64,000 nucleotides of DNA from Clarireedia homoeocarpa (lineage: Eukaryota > Ascomycota > Leotiomycetes > Helotiales > Rutstroemiaceae): NCBI GenBank assembly GCA_001465935.1, contig LNKV01000057.1, positions 11,563 to 75,562 of the forward strand, in the 5' to 3' direction. Within the stretch, counting starts at the first letter, position 1. Every line of letters begins with the position of its first letter. Shown piece after piece: positions 11,351-23,875 of the stretch. The position numbers and the translations under genes were made by a program. The notes beneath the pieces are model-generated. The model did no database searches. It was given only the letters and a program-made list of their open reading frames with translations, and had not been told where the DNA came from.

Positions 11351-14251
11351 CTACAGACCCCCCAACGGACTCGATGGCGAACTCGCTGAGCTCCCATTAC
11401 TCCTCACGCTCGCCGCTCTCCTATGTCCAATCACCAACCCCGCAATCGTGCTCCCCTGAACCCCCGGAGTTGGCGATGAGCCCACTCTCGTGCTGCGATT
11501 CCTACTCAACGGAAAACTCGGCATTCTACCCCCGAGACCGAAACCCAGTCTTCCTCCTTCTTTTTCCTTTCCCGCGGTTCCGCTGGAGCTCGCGCCGCTT
11601 TTCATACCGGGGACAGAGCCGTCGGTACTGGTGAGGTTTTCGACAAAGGCGCTGGGGAAGAGGCCCCATTTGCCTTTGCTGGTGCAGCCGCTCCAGCACC
11701 ATTGGTCTTGCAATGAGAAGCCTACGCAGAGGATTCTTTCTCCTCTTGCGAATCTGAGCCATCCTGCTTCCTTCTCTCCTTTCGATGGCTTCCAATCCCA
11801 TTTCGCTGTCGCTGTCACACTACTCTTTGTATTCATGAGCACTTCTTCTTTGCTCGGTGCTTCTAATTGTATGGTGTTTGCTGGGAAGGAACCTCTTTCT
11901 CCATCATGATAACCTATACACCACTGACCGCCCCAACGTTCCGGGAATGTGATGCCGATAATTTTTGCACCGTCAGCGAAATGCATGGAGTTGGTGCCGT
12001 CAGGATCTTTGAATGTTTTTGCTGTGGGTTTGGGATGGTGTGTGGTGATTGCGTAGGCGGAGGGACGGACAAGGACTTCGGAACGGATTTCGGACATGCA
12101 GTAGGTGCTAAGTTTGGGTTCGTGAATTGTGAATTGAATATCAAAGTCGAGGACGGAAGGCGGCTGAATGCCGTAGACAGTGGTGATACCGGCGACGGGG
12201 GGAAGTGGACGAGGGTGTCGAGCGAGGTGGCGGAAGAGTGAGGTTACGCTGAAGAAGACAGTGGCATCATGTTCTTCGACTGTGCGATGTTCTTCAACAC
12301 AGAATATACACTAAGCATGTTAGTCATTGCACATTAAAGGAAATTGTCGACTTACGCCATAGATTGGGTCGTCCACGGTGGTTGTTTTGAGATGGCATTT
12401 GGAAATAAACCTTTGTCGCCATCGAATACCAGTGTTTGAGTATATTCCTGACCCTGCGCGGCGTGAGCATACTTCCGATTGTAAGCCTTGAGTATACATA
12501 CGATCAAGTAATCTATCCTTCTCCACATCATTCCAGCCAACCTCATATGCACATTTGATGCACCTTGCCGATAAAGTCGCACTATAATGACCCTGATCTC
12601 TCTATCAGTAATCGTCAGCACCGAGATACTCAGTGCGAGTTTGAGGCTTACCGAAGGTCTCTTGACTACTTTAAATCCTGTCTCCCCCCTAATCATCGCT
12701 TTAGCCCCCGGGCAAAAGCCATCGAACTTATAAAATGAAGTATCATGGCGCATTGGACATTCAATAGATTTGATTGATGGTGTGAAATGGTTGTCGATTC
12801 GACTCACGCTACGGTTCTCCACCGGGGCCGGGACTGGTGCTGGCTCAGGCTCTGGTTGTGGTACTACTTCCAATCCACTTTCAGCCAGAGGGACAACCTC
12901 TAGTCCGTCCTCGATCCCAGCTGGAAAGCCAGTAACGTGTAACGTGCTAGCAAGAGTTGCGGGCGGGGCAAGTTGACCCCATTGGGAGTTCTCAGTTGTA
13001 AGTTCCGCTGTTGGTGGACTAACTGGACTTTTCATGAATACAGAGTTACCGCTTTCTGAAGGTTGATATTCACTGATGCCGGGACTCATGGGAGGCTTTA
13101 GTGAATATGGAGATATAAATTCGCTCTCGGGTTTAGTAGCGTCTCGTAGTGATCCATTCCTCGAGTTTCCTCCTTGTGATGCTTGCCCTTGGCTACGTTT
13201 TCGCCCAATTAAATCGTCGTATCCACTGCCTCTGGAACTGTGACGCTCGATTGGACTGCTTGTAGACGAGTACGAAGACCACGGAGATCCATCACTAAAT
13301 GCTTCGCTTGCCCGATTTTCTTCAATAGAGGAGAAGGAGTGGCGTAACTCTTGAAACATAATCCTGGATTGCCGTCTTCTCTCCAAGAATTCATCGTTGG
13401 CATTAATTCTTAAATTAACCACCTCCTTGGGTATTAACTTTAGCTGCGAGGGTGACGGATCTCTTAATTGAAATCTTGCACGTAGTGGCGGCGATACTGC
13501 CCGAGATTGGTTCTCCGGTAATGGTGTAGGAGGGTTTTTTGGTGCGCTATGATCGAAATACGGGCCACTGAGACTCCATGGGTTGGCTGCATTTGCTGGA
13601 TCTGCGACAGGCGGTATATTTTCCACTGGTCTAAGATTTTGAAGAGGAAATTTTGGTGTTGAGGGAGGATTCAGCGGATTCGCCACAGGCACTCGTCGAG
13701 AGAGATCTATGAAGGGGGTAGTAGGACTCAGAGGCGGGGATTTGTCTTCCATTCGAAAGTCATGTCTATCCGTCTCAAGTATCCGATCCCGAAGATTATT
13801 GAAGATAAAGGTACATTCTGTCCGACATCGTTTCGATTGTTGTTTGACGTTGGCAAATGCTGATGGTTGGAAGGAATTGAGGTTCTCGTCGAAATCCTGA
13901 CATTCATCGATTTGGTCAATCAGATCAATCCTCACCTCTTTCAGACGATTTTGTACAGAATCTGCAGCAGAGTCAACCCACATACTCTCCGGATAAACCA
14001 AACTACTCACCATCCTCGACCAGAGTCTTAGCAAAAGCTTGACCGCACGACACTGTCGCATCTTTATATGCCTGGCCTATAGCTTCACTGCTTTTCTCGA
14101 GATTCCTCTGTAATCCTTGTGCCAATTCCGATATATATGCTAGATTTGGCGGTCCTTCGCTCGCAGACCTCGAAATCCTCTTGGCTAACTTTATCCCCGT
14201 TTCCAGAGCCTTGATAATGCCCTTCACAGGAGGTGCGACGTCGGCGGACAT
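11351..14251 (-). CDS. Fungal protein with Cys/His-rich module and two C-terminal SH3 domains
   Basis: Predicted cytoplasmic adaptor of unknown role, 902 aa from five exons: 14251-14011, 13961-12652, 12601-12502, 12453-12356 and 12310-11351. The N-terminal ~150 residues are helical (MSADVAPPVKGIIKALETG onward). About 150-480 is disordered, Ser/Pro-rich, with PxxP-type stretches. A central Cys/His-rich region (about 490-600) has CPMRH, FCPGA, RCIKC, SKCH, YGCIFC and HRTVEEHDATVFF, suggesting a zinc-binding fold. Two SH3-like domains follow: about 665-735 (GGQWCIGYHDGERGSFPANT) and about 745-805 (QWCWSGCTSKGKWGLFPSAF). The tail is basic and Ser-rich. This architecture recurs in filamentous ascomycetes by my recollection, but I know no established function. 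The two 3'-most splice junctions are supported because they restore the Cys/His module in frame. Confidence 0.82.
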
Positions 14252-15607
14252 GATCCACTGTGAAGGCGCACTGGCAATGATCTGCGTCAGCTATTGTGTA
14301 GGGCCGCTTCCGGCCAAGTTTATCGATAACCTTTTGTATCGGGTTGCCTCTCGTTGCTCGATCGATTTGGTTATGTCCTTGTTCTCTTTCGTAGCTGTTC
14401 GCGAATCGTGAATATTATGCTTTGTGTATGGGGAGCGTCGTCGCAATAATATGTTGCAGCGATGATCTGTGGGTATGATGAAATGAAAGCGCGAAAGGAC
14501 TATAGCTGCTTCACCAAGCAGGATCTTGGTACTCGCTGCGGCTGCTTGTCTGCTTGCTCGTGCAGTGTGACCGTACTAGGAATGGTACATTTAAATCAAA
14601 TGTACAACTGCCTTGGTGTCTGCCTTGTGACTTTCCATATTATTACCTCTCGTGAAGTAGCTTGCTGACAGCTTTCTCCTTAGAGGGGCACACAAAGTCT
14701 GCAAAAGGATGAATAGGTAGAATGGGGCTGCGATTAGTACTAGGGCTGTGCATCAAATCTGACAAGGCCAGCGCAGTGGTACGAACTGCAGGACGGGAGA
14801 CACGGCTATACCTGCTCTGAGGTGACACAAACAACTATCAAATAAAGGGTAGAGATTCCTTTGCATCTATACCTTTGGCTTCCGGCCTGAGGGAATCGGG
14901 TATTGCCATCCATACTCGCATTCGAAGGAATAAAGCTCTCGGATTCAAAGGGTAAAATATGACCCTTTTTTTGTGGAATCAAGGCGCAGTCGAAGAAGAT
15001 CTTCACGCATCCACTATTGAAGATATACTCGTAGCTCAGAATGATTGAGGCTGTTTTCTCACTTTGTGTTTTGTTCCAAAGTTTATTGTACGAGTAACCA
15101 GCGGAACTCCACTACCATCGGATCAGCCCCGGGCACTCGGCGTTCGTTCGTCCCATCTTGTACTCGAATATGCACCACCAGCAGCAACACCTGGTCTGTC
15201 GGGAACTAAATACTGTAACCACCACCACAATTTGCTAGGCCGCGCAGTGGGACGGGACGGGGACGGGCCCAAGTTTATTTACACATCCACCAGATCCACA
15301 AAGCATTTCTATGCGCCAGTGTCTCATAATGTACTTTATTCCACAAAGTACTCTTGGTAACAGTCTATTGAAATTTCTTGGAAGCTCTATAGACGTAATT
15401 TTCTAATATTTACATTGCAGCAAGTCATCGTGAAAATGAGTCCCATCATTTCATCTTTTTCATTATCTATGAACCGCATTAAAAATCGTCCAAATCGTTA
15501 CTCCTCCAAACCAGAAAACAGAAGCATGCGTACGCCAGCAAACCCAGTACTAGGCGACTATTTATAAATGAACTCCAGCGTACAAGAACGGATGACACCG
15601 CTCACAT
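14252..15607. other. Intergenic between SH3 gene start and FAS2 stop
   Basis: Contains the promoter of the SH3 gene on its left side and the 3' flank of FAS2 on its right. I see no coding frame with protein-like composition, and no repeat beyond short GGGACGGGGACGGG-type G-runs at about 15247-15270. Confidence 0.5.
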
Positions 15608-18600
15608 CTAAAATGTTGCAACTGCGATAGCGATAGCTTGGCTATCAGAGTGTGAGATAGAAATGCTAATCTCCTTCACTCCTGCTTTCTTAGCCGCATC
15701 CGCAGCATCCCCATGGAGCTATATATTGTTAGTGATACTAAAATAGGGTAGGACTTTTGTTGCGACTTACAGTAACAATTGGTGCACCCTTCTCATTGTT
15801 GAGAATTTCAATCTCCTTCAGTGGCGCTCCAGCTCCTTTACCTGCGACACCAAGAGATTTGAAGACAGCCTCTTTAGCACTCCATTTCCCGGCGAACGAC
15901 GCTTGAGGATGTGGGGCTTTCTTGCAGTACGCGAGCTCCTTTTCGGTGAAGTTTCTCTGCAAAAATGTATCATTCTCAATGTTAATAGCAGCAATATCCT
16001 CTACATCAACGCCGACTTTGTTGTTAGCTGTAGAAGCGCCCTTTGCCAGTGACTCAACCATCTGCTTAGTACTTTCGATCTTTTCCTTATTGACAGGTTT
16101 CTTGGCAAAGTTTGGAGCATATGTAAGGGCGGAGCTCTTCTTGTCGACCGAGACACGAGCGTCTGGGTTAAGGAAAACAGTGCTCTGCTGCTCGTCAGTG
16201 TAAGGTGAGTTGTTCTTCGCAACAAATAATGTGTTGGTGATGAGCCCATTGTGGAAGTATCGATAGGCTCTCTTTTGTCTAGCCTCAACCTTGGTGCGGT
16301 ATGCCGAATAAGTCTCTTCGTCAAGGGTTGCGAAGAGATATTTAGGATGGATACCGATAGCCTGAGCGCCTTTTTGACCGAAACCGAATGACGTCACGGA
16401 GAAAGCCTTGATGCCATCGGTTTGAATGCTTCGACTTGGGTAAACAATATAATCGAACTTTTCCATGACTTGGTCAACATTGTCGGCATTCCTGTTCCCG
16501 GGTACCAAACCACTGTTGAGAACTTGCAAACAGCCGTTGAACATCCAAGCACCTGCAGCACCCTTTGGATGTCCTGTGAGGTACTTCTGGAAGATACCCA
16601 TCACAGCATTGCCTTTCTTGCGCCCAAGATGTTCCATTTGCTGGCAGATAACCGAGGACTCGTTCTTGTCGTTCGCAACAGTCGAGGTACCGTGGAAAGA
16701 TGCAACGTCAAGATCATCAATGGTAAGACCCCAAGTAGCAAGGGCACCACGAAGAGGTGCGATGGTAGAGTCTCGCTTCCAGAAGCTGTTGCCAAGGCTG
16801 TTAAGAACTTCGCGCTCCTGACGTGCAGCTTCGCGTTCGATGTGTCTTGCACGTTCCTGAGCATACTCACTTTCATTGAAGTTGCCACCTTGCGCCTTCA
16901 TGGCAGCGATTTCCTCGTGAAGGTACTCAAGCTCTGATTCCTGCCATGCCTTGATGTTCTTCTTACGAAGCTCAACTTGTCTACGACGGTATTTGATATC
17001 CAAGAGGGGTGACGGGAATTTGCCGGGGTTTTCGCGCGCAGTGGTGAGGACGCCTTGACCAGGTGCTGGTACAGATCTACCAATCTTGTCGGTTGCAGTG
17101 CTTGTAAGACCAAGGATACCATAGATAGGCACACCCATTTCAAGAGCCAATTTGGCAGTCATAATGACTTGAATACCGCAACCTTGCGATTCCATGAAAC
17201 CGTTTCTGGTGGTGGTGGTAGGACGAGACATCTCCTTCGGCGTGCGGCCATGAGCGAACTCATCTACGGCGTTGCTGGTAGCCTTCATATTGGCGAACTC
17301 ATAGGAGCCTTCCTCTTGGAAATCATCAAAACCACCAACAAAGCAGACACGAGCCTTTCCTTCTACAATGGTCTCATAACCAATATCGATCGACTCAACG
17401 GATGTCGCACAAGCTCCAACGGGAGTCTTGATCGGTCCAGTAGAAGAAATAAGCAGCATATTGACCCAGGCACTCATGGTATTGATGAATGACTCTTGAA
17501 GAATGTCTTTTTGGAGCGGTTTGTCCAAGAAGCGGTCTTTGTACATGCCCCTTAAGGCGGTAGTACCACCAATACCTGATCCGATACAGTTACCTACTTC
17601 AGAAATATGGACATATTTATAAAATTCGTATGGATCAGTGATACCGGATGCTAAAAGAGATTCAACTGTGCAGACAAGGACGAACAATGTGACGGGATCG
17701 ACTTGGGAGATGATGTCATCTGGAATACCATATCTCTTGGCATCCCATCCAGTTGGAATCTGACCAGCGACGAGACGGTCGAAGCGGAGCGCCTTTGGAA
17801 TGAGTAGAGTGGCACCCTTTCTCATGCGTACCAAATACTCTCCGGATTCTGGAATCTCGAAGATCTCAGCTTTGTCGCCGTGCTCACGTCGGAACTCTTC
17901 AGCAGTCTCTTTGGAGGTCTCGAATGGTTCCAAATCCTCCTCGATAACAACTTCTTGAAGAAGTTGTTTCTTCTCAGGGTTGTATCCGTTGAAAAGTTCG
18001 GGTTCAATGAGACGGATGCCAGAATGCTCAAGAATGTACTTCTCATACTTGCTCTTGATGTCCTTGTCATCAACTGGATCACCAGTCTTTGCATCAACCC
18101 ATCCCGCATATTGCTTGCCCTTCAGAGGTCCATTGTGGTTCTTGATGAGACCCATGATCCATGCCATCTCGACACAACCTTCCAAGGAAAATTGGCCATA
18201 TGCTTCCATTTCCCATCGGGTACGGGAATTACCCCATGGTCCAACTTCGGCAAAACCAGTAACGACAACCACCTTTTCAAGATCAACCATTCCCTTGAGG
18301 TTTTCATTAAGAGGTGCAACTTCCTCTTTCCAATCTGGCAGGGGTGGGAACTCATATTTGATGTTCGCACGTGGTTCAATGGTGACCTTTTTGTACAGAG
18401 CCTCGCTGTCTTCTCCATTTACGATCTTGTTCTCAATTGCAGTTTCTTTGGTGACAGCCTGTCGAACTTCACTAGTCTCCATGATATCCTTTCTGAGTTT
18501 GGTCATCATGTTTTTGAGGTTAGGGATGAATTGTAATCCACCATTCAAGTCTGCAAAGACCGGCTCTGACTGGCAGAGGTCAACAATTGAAGGAGCCATA

Positions 18601-21311
18601 AGACCAAGAAGATTGAAAGCCATCTCTTGTTGGGAGAAAGTGCGAACACCGTAAGCTTCAACACCTTCTGCCACAATATTATTGCCGGACATGAGACCAG
18701 TACCGCGAGTCCATCCAATGACGGCACCGCAAATAGTGAGGAAGTTGCCCCAGCTCTCAGAATGCCATCTGTTGAAAAGAGTCTCCAGGGCCAATTTGGA
18801 CTCAGAGTAGAGACCATCGTTTCCGAAAGTACCGTGGTTAGGGGAGAGAGGTAAAACAACTTGAGCAGGCCTAGTCTCGAACCCTCTTTCGGCCTTCTGT
18901 GACTTGACGCAACCCAAAAGACGGAGGAGATTGGTCAGCATGATACGATGAGCTAGCTCCGATTTTGAATCAATGCTGTCGATCTCGCGGCCATTTTCTG
19001 GAATGGCAGCAAAAGGAATGACGTAGTCAAGGTCCCATCCCAGTCCCTTCTTTGGATCGTAAATGTAGTCGATCAATGCCTCCACATCTTGCTTACTACC
19101 CTGGTTGAACGGAACAACGATGAGCTGGGAGCCCCGAGAACCATAGCGAGCGTACATAGACTGATAGTACTCGGTGACTTCCCTTGAAAAACGGCTAGTA
19201 GTCACAACAACCTTGGCGCCACCACTAATTAGACCTTGAAGGACCTCGGCACCAATGGATCCAGCTCCGGCACCAGTCATCAAAGCATTCTTCCCCTGGA
19301 AAGTGACACCATTCTTAGCAGCTTGCTCTAGACCATCCAGATAGAGACCCGTGAGCTTCTTGCTGTACTCCCAGCCGTGTTCATCTTTTCTCTTCAAGTG
19401 GAGGAATGGAATTGTTTCGACCTTTCCAGCTTTAGCATGGCCGTTGGTTTTCACACCGTTCTTCTTAACTGCACTAGGCTTGCCATTCGTCTCTTTCGGG
19501 ATGATCTGGCCTTCACTCATCGCCAAAGAACGGATAACATCACCGTACAAACTCTTTATCTGAAGCTGAGATGCCTTAGAGAGCTTGTGCTGCTGCTTGA
19601 TGAGCTTATAGATACGGCTAAGATCATTCTGCACCTTGGTTCTGTTACCATATTCGGAGATCTTTCCTCCATCGGCCATTTCACGGACGTAGTGCTCAAG
19701 CTTTCGAACGCTAGACCTTGGAATTTCGGCGTAATCAAGGTTACCGCGGGCATCAATAGTTGTATGTGGTCCAGTGGGCAGAGCAACATCTTTGTATACG
19801 GGAGCGACGCCCAACACATCTCTACAGTTCTCAATGAGCTGTTGTCCAAGTTCCTTTGCGAGTTTGTATGTTTCGCCTCGCTCGGTCGGGCAGTTGTCGA
19901 TGTGATACTGCATGAATTCGAGGAGCGTAGGATTGGAACGATTCATGATGCGAATGCACTGACTGACAATTTCTCTATCGACAGCTTGAAGTCGGCCGAA
20001 AATGATATCATAGTACATAGTTAAAGCATCTTGACGTGCCCAGTTCCACGAGGAGTCATAAACTCTGGCTTTGAGCTGGTTGAAGACCGGCTCAATACCG
20101 GCAGCATAAAATTCTCCGTGCTCCACATTCCACAGGTCTAGTTGAGCCTGCAAAGCCTTTTGTGATTGCTGGGCGCCGATGAAAGCCTTATCTCCTGCTC
20201 GAAGATCCATCTTCAGGTATCTTGCAAATAGCTCTAGCTGTTGCTTGAAAAGCGCTCGTTGATCCTTGGTAAGGGCATCGATAGCAGCGGGGTCCATCAT
20301 CATTCCTCCACCCGCAGCGCCAGTATCGCCACCTGCAACTGGAGCAGCAAGACTGATGCCTACATTGGCAGCATATTTCTGGGACACATCATCAAGGAAG
20401 GCTTTTGCGTCATTCTCTGAGCCTAGACGTGCCGCTGGTTCCATAGTCAGCGCCAGAAGCAGGACACCGTCCTGTCGTCCAGATCCCAGACCCCATCTAG
20501 TCTCCAAGTATTTGCGGGCTGCTGTGATATTGAAACCACCAGGCATTTTTGAGGATATTAATCTTGCAACTAGGGATGATGATTGTTTTCCAAGCTGGCC
20601 ATTGAATGTAGCTTGCATCGAAGCTCCTAGCTCGTCGAGAGGGGTGTCTTCTGGTTTTTCGGGTGTGGATCCAAATTCTTTGCCCAAGTCTCCCAGTATT
20701 TCATTTTGTAGTGTAGACTTTCCTGAAAGTGAATTTGGTTAGTTTTATGTTCATAAAGTCCAACACTGCGGGGGAGGGATATGCTTACCTCCAACAAGAT
20801 CCTTAATTGCTTTACTCAATGGGATTTCCAGGAGTGGTTTCTTAAGTTTCTGAGCGATCAATGACCGCACAATATCTATAGCCCCCACTGGAGCATCTGG
20901 AACTTGTGCTGCAGGTCCTGCACTAGGTGGCGGAGGAGCTGCAGAAACCGGTGCAGGTGCTGAACTGGAAGATGCTACTGGGGCTGGAGCAGTATCACTG
21001 GGGCCTGCTGGAGCGGGCTCGTCCTCAACGGGGTCGACATCGTAGTAGATCTCCTTGGCATCTTTGTTGTAGCACAGAATTTGACGTTGTACCGACTTTG
21101 CTGCATCGTAGGCTTCGTACTTCGAGGCAAGAGTTCGCTTGGCCATAACACCAAGGGTATCTGCGGGACCGATTTCCACAATTCTTTCAGTGGTCTTTTC
21201 GTCCAATATGACATCTTGTGTTTCGATCCATCTTACAGGCGACGCGAATTGGTATGCCAGCAACTCTACAAGGAGTGTATGGGCGAGCTCCTGCTCGACT
21301 TCGGGACGCAT
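15608..21311 (-). CDS. FAS2: Fatty acid synthase subunit alpha
   Basis: Alpha subunit of the cytosolic alpha6beta6 fungal type I fatty acid synthase, which makes C16/C18 acyl-CoA from acetyl-CoA, malonyl-CoA and NADPH. Exons 21311-20789, 20722-15771 and 15718-15608 give 1861 aa, matching the family. In order: N-terminal malonyl/palmitoyl-transferase completion segment (MRPEVEQELAHTLLVELLAY); an Ala/Pro-rich linker (about 100-140); the acyl carrier domain with the phosphopantetheine serine at about S177, straddling intron 1; the ketoreductase (TGAGAGSIGAE near 656); the ketosynthase with active cysteine about C1279 (PVGACATSVESI); and a C-terminal phosphopantetheinyl transferase (VGVDVEDI, then KWSAKEAVFKSLG) completed by the last 111-nt exon. 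All key residues are intact. It is head-to-head with FAS1, implying coordinated transcription. Confidence 0.97.
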
Positions 21312-21610
21312 AATTAAGGATTTTTGCGTTTGGATTTGGGAGAAGTATTAAATCGTATTCGGAGGGGGTATCATAGAAAAAGTGTCGAAGTATTTTAAAG
21401 GTGTCAAAAAATGCGACTTAAGACAGCTCTTACCTCAAGAATGCCTCTAAACCTGCAGCGAAGCGAATCTTTAAAGGTATAGAAATACAGCAAATTTTGA
21501 GAATCTTTCTTCGTCTGCACACAGTTGCACCCAGGGAAGAAAAGAACTGGTGTCTACTTTGAAGAATCAAAGTGAATTCTAGAATGGCGGGTGGGAGGAG
21601 AGAGGGGAAG

Positions 21611-21696
21611 TGTGCGTGTGCGTGTGCGTGTGTATGTGTATGAAGGAGGGAGGAATGAAGAGTGGAAGAATGGAAGAGTGGAAGAGTGGAAGAGGA
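21611..21696. repeat. GTGTGC and GAAGAGTGG microsatellites
   Basis: A TGTGCG/TGTATG alternating purine-pyrimidine run at about 21611-21642 is followed by tandem GGAAGAGT-type copies at about 21658-21696. Both lie 300-385 bp upstream of the FAS2 start codon. Confidence 0.85.
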
Positions 21697-21972
21697 GACG
21701 CTTTCAATTCGGGATCTCTGATGCTGATGCGGAGTAAAAGAGACAAAATAGCTAAGTCTACAAAGTAGTTATGTTGATGCTAAGAAGCCGCTTTCCAAAC
21801 AGCATTTCACTCCCTTAGGTTTACACTAGGATGACCAGGTGAGTGACCTCAATGGTTGACAATTTTTTTTGGTGCTCCTCACGTCTCCCAACAGACGGGG
21901 AGATTAGTGGAGCTAAAGATGAATGTGGCCTAGTGACGTCGGGCACCCTTGCACTTCAATGCATTTTCCCTC

Positions 21973-21992
21973 GACCGCCCGCTTCCCACGCT
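21973..21992 (+). repeat. Direct repeat copy 1 in the FAS intergenic region
   Basis: A 20-base GC-rich sequence (gaccgcccgcttcccacgct) occurs identically here and at 22212-22231. The similarity extends upstream through a TTTTCC tract with about two mismatches, and both copies follow an ATGCAT. Exact 20-mers do not recur by chance, so this is a duplication or a duplicated regulatory site. Confidence 0.85.
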
Positions 21993-22211
21993 CGCAAAAA
22001 GATGCGACATTCATCCATCCCTACCCAGCTACCGACAGGCCGTCGTACTCAACGGCCTTGTGAAGCGCCATCGCGCAGTTCCAACCCAAGAACTCGAGGG
22101 ATTAGTACGAAGCGTCACTCTGTGCACTTCGTTGCCTCTCTCACCATACCATATCCATATCCATGATCCATCTGATGTCTTGGACTTTCGATATGCATCG
22201 TCTTTTCCTTG

Positions 22212-22231
22212 GACCGCCCGCTTCCCACGCT
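22212..22231 (+). repeat. Direct repeat copy 2 in the FAS intergenic region
   Basis: Second identical copy of the 20-base sequence at 21973-21992, in the same orientation, with starts 239 bp apart. Confidence 0.85.
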
Positions 22232-23133
22232 TAGGAGTGAGGGATCATGATGAGTAAGAAAGACTCTCCTCGCACCAAAGGCGGAGTAGCAACGGTGGAA
22301 AGTTGCACGCTGCTATCAGTCAGTCACTTAGTGGGAAGGATTTCTCGCCTTTCACGGTCCCGCCAGAACCCCTTGATTCTATGCATAAGCCGGGGTTGCT
22401 TAGTTCTAGGGGCGATCCTGCTACCCATCACCCACCACCTGCTTGCACTTGCACTTGCAAGAAAAGACCCCGTTCAGCCCTTCCAAGACATCTCTATGAA
22501 AGACATCTCACTACTCACTACTCCATATCTTGCGGTGCGAAGTGGCTGGCACGGCTGGGTGGGAGATACAGCAAGCAAATGCCCCTCCATGGTTACGTGG
22601 GTACATACTAGATACTATACCACCAGACCCACGTACTAAGCTTACAGTACAAGTGCCTTCTTTGGAATGTTGTGAAACTGCTTCCGTATCTGACCACTTT
22701 CTCGGTAGATTCGATATCCCTAACCCTTACATATCCGCATATCTCACTCAACAAATGGCTGGGTGGTATTTGCTTTCCTCGCTGATTACTATCGCTCAAG
22801 AGAGAAGATATCGACTATTGTCTATTCCATTTTCCTGAGCACCTTGTGGTGCCACGAAGGTCTCAGGGGAAAGAAGTAAAGAGGGTCCCGGCAATATTTT
22901 ACTAATGGGCGACAACAACTAGAGGGGACTACTGTGTACATGATGTTAAATCCGTGAAATCTGTCGGTCCGGGCAGCACCGTATCTTGGTAGAGGCCAAA
23001 CGTCGTACCGTGCAAAAGCAATGAATGATTGGAGTCCAAGTTAACTTTGATGTTTTTACTAAATACGTTGTGTTATACGAAGTGACTTGTATCTCTCGAC
23101 TTGAACTTATATCCTTTGCTTGCATTGTGTGCA

Positions 23134-23180
23134 TTTTTTTTTTTTTTTTTTTTTAAATTTTTTTAAATTTTTTTTCCCCC
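23134..23180. repeat. Poly-T tract with TTTAAATTT repeats
   Basis: A run of 21 T is followed by TAAATTTTTTTAAATTTTTTTT. It may act as a nucleosome-disfavouring dA:dT element in the FAS1 upstream region; that role is inference. Confidence 0.85.
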
Positions 23181-23875
23181 CTTCGGCCCTGGGTTGCACT
23201 TTCCACCCCCCTCCATAATTCATGACCCTCCTCCCACTATCCCTCCATCCCTCCACCTCAATCGAACCCCCCAACAAATCACTAGCCGAATTAAGCATAA
23301 TTGCCCTGTGCGGTGAATGAATTTTTGGCGTTACGTTGAGAGAGAGCTTCCAAAGCTTCCACTTAGTAGAAACCACCATAAACCACCATAACCCGCCATA
23401 AACCACAACCCATGATCCATTGAACTTGCATTGAACCCAAGATTCTTTTCCCTTCTACTTCACAATATAATCCAAAAGGCAAGGCAGGTCAAAAAAAAAA
23501 GGGCAGACTTTCCTTTCTGCTGCAGATACTTCCGTATACCTCACGAGTTTGGTTCTGTTCTTCTGTTCATATCAAACTCCAATCTTCAATTTTTAATCAT
23601 TTCACTCTCTACCTTTTTGCATTTTGGTGGAGCGAACTGAAATTTGTTAAAAATACCCAAAAGACTCCCTTCTTCCATCTGTAACTTTTACAGCAAAGCG
23701 CCACTCCTGCTCTTCATTGAGTTCCTGGAGTTTTGAGCATATGTTAGTATTTCCAATGTGCAACAAGCTGAGGAGACGAAATCAATTTCGAAGACGATTC
23801 TCATAACTAACTCATTGTCAACGTGAACAGAGAGACAAATTTCCTCACTTCCTGCACAATCTGCCACCGCCCGCA

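Larger units (their letters stand above)
21312..23875. promoter_or_regulatory. Shared divergent FAS2/FAS1 upstream region
   Basis: This 2.56-kb region separates the two divergent FAS start codons, so it must include both promoters and 5' leaders. It holds a 20-bp direct repeat (21973 and 22212), TG-rich and GAAGAGTGG microsatellites (21611-21696), a TGACGTCG element near 21934, a T-rich tract (23134-23180) and CCATAA repeats (23373-23405). The open frames across it lack protein-like character and are probably chance. No CCTCGG element of the Far fatty-acid regulators was noticed, but my scan was visual. Confidence 0.65.

Noticed and set aside
21843..22840. Several ~100-codon frames in the FAS intergenic region
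   Set aside because: They overlap in several frames, have low-complexity His/Ser/Pro composition and no family signature.
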